A DNA stretch of 22,222 nt from an uncultured Ruminococcus sp. (lineage in GTDB: Bacteria > Bacillota > Clostridia > Lachnospirales > Lachnospiraceae). Under the pieces are notes generated by a model. It did not search any database, was not told where the DNA came from, and worked only from the letters and a program-made list of their open reading frames with translations. Position numbers and translations under genes: made by a program. Of this stretch, positions 21,996 to 22,222 are shown one piece after another (within the stretch, counting starts at the first letter, position 1; every line of letters begins with the position of its first letter). Where the stretch lies: the NCBI GenBank assembly GCA_900541505.1, contig UQKK01000049.1, positions 1 through 22,222 of the forward strand, read 5' to 3'.

Positions 21996-22139
21996 ATGAA
22001 TATCGGTTTATTGATACTTATGATTATTGGAGGTTCGGTAGGTGTATTCTCATCTTTATTTATCCTTGTCAGCCTTCCGGTCACAATCATTCAGAAAATT
22101 TACCGAAAAGTTCGTTATGGTTATGCTCTGACGGATTAA
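21996..22139 (+). CDS. 47-aa single-TM membrane protein, function unknown
   Basis: ATG 21996, GGGGTG about 9 nt upstream, TAA at 22137-22139. The protein starts MNIGLLILMIIGGSVGVFSS and has one long hydrophobic segment (about 3-32) with glycines in the middle. It ends in a basic/aromatic tail (KIYRKVRYGYALTD), which should lie inside the cell. The in-frame ATG at 21954 falls within the -10 box and is rejected. It has its own promoter, so it is not simply part of the two-component operon. I do not recognise a family. A toxin-like or transporter-associated micropeptide are both possible, with no direct evidence for either. Confidence 0.65.
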   Translation: MNIGLLILMIIGGSVGVFSSLFILVSLPVTIIQKIYRKVRYGYALTD

Positions 22140-22175
22140 GAATTTCACAATAATAATTTTATCCTTCAGTCGCCC

Positions 22176-22219
22176 CCACCCGTAAAACGGGTGGCTCGGG
22201 ACGCGGGCTCTAAGCCCGC
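22176..22219. repeat. Pair of GC-rich hairpins at the right edge, possible IS200/IS605-like end
   Basis: Stem CCACCCGT (22176-22183) / ACGGGTGG (22187-22194) with a 3-nt loop, and 8 bp later stem GCGGGCT (22203-22209) / AGCCCGC (22213-22219) with a 3-nt loop. Neither is followed by a T tract on the plus strand. Two adjacent small-loop hairpins in a non-coding edge resemble the subterminal structures of IS200/IS605 elements, or the guide-RNA scaffold at a tnpB 3' end. The window stops before any transposase could be seen, so the identity is open. The alternative is a terminator pair for the 47-aa gene. Confidence 0.4.
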
Positions 22220-22222
22220 CCT

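Overview
The window comes from a Lachnospiraceae-like gut Firmicute. Clean AGGAGG-type ribosome binding sites, TTGACA/TATAAT-type promoters, a moderate-GC low-intergenic layout, the split AICAR transformylase + PurO-type IMP cyclohydrolase pair, CorC/HlyC, CarD and Msm-type sugar ABC genes all fit this group. This placement is inference from protein style, not from a marker search.

Positions 1-8690 are a housekeeping block read almost entirely on the minus strand. From the right it runs: CNNM/CorC-type transporter, PurO-type IMP cyclohydrolase, stand-alone AICAR formyltransferase, tsaE, a tsaB-rimI fusion, a small zinc-ribbon protein, rnz, tsaD, ispD, and the 5' part of tRNA-Ser(UGA) cut by the left edge. 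Three of the four bacterial t6A genes (tsaE, tsaB, tsaD) lie together with the ribosomal-protein acetyltransferase rimI. A three-copy ~36-bp tandem repeat grew out of the last codons of rnz and carries its stop codon in phase.

Positions 8700-17240 look like a host-glycan island. A Cys-type sulfatase (+) converges on a minus-strand sugar ABC operon: lipoprotein solute-binding protein, two permeases, and a 55-aa membrane protein too short for routine ORF calling. An AraC-type regulator (+) is divergent from that operon and converges, with only 3 bp between stop codons, on a GH112 beta-galactoside phosphorylase (-) that has two good tandem promoters. The simplest reading is desulfation outside the cytoplasm or at the envelope, import of a galactosyl-HexNAc disaccharide, and phosphorolysis to Gal-1-P plus HexNAc. 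The ABC ATPase, nahK, galT, galE and the sulfatase-maturing enzyme are not in the window. The sulfatase has no visible signal peptide, so its location is open.

Positions 17300-22222 hold carD (with two inverted repeats around its promoter and leader), cstA with a strong terminator, and a divergent KdpDE-like two-component pair with no kdpFABC nearby. A T13 tract and a 13-bp palindrome lie between cstA and the kinase gene. A 47-aa one-TM protein follows with its own promoter. At the right edge are two GC-rich hairpins that may be the end of an IS200/IS605-like element cut by the window.

No CRISPR array, prophage, toxin-antitoxin or defence system was seen. The most interesting items are the GH112/sulfatase/ABC/AraC locus with its micro-membrane protein, the rnz stop-codon-bearing tandem repeat, and the truncated element at the right edge.
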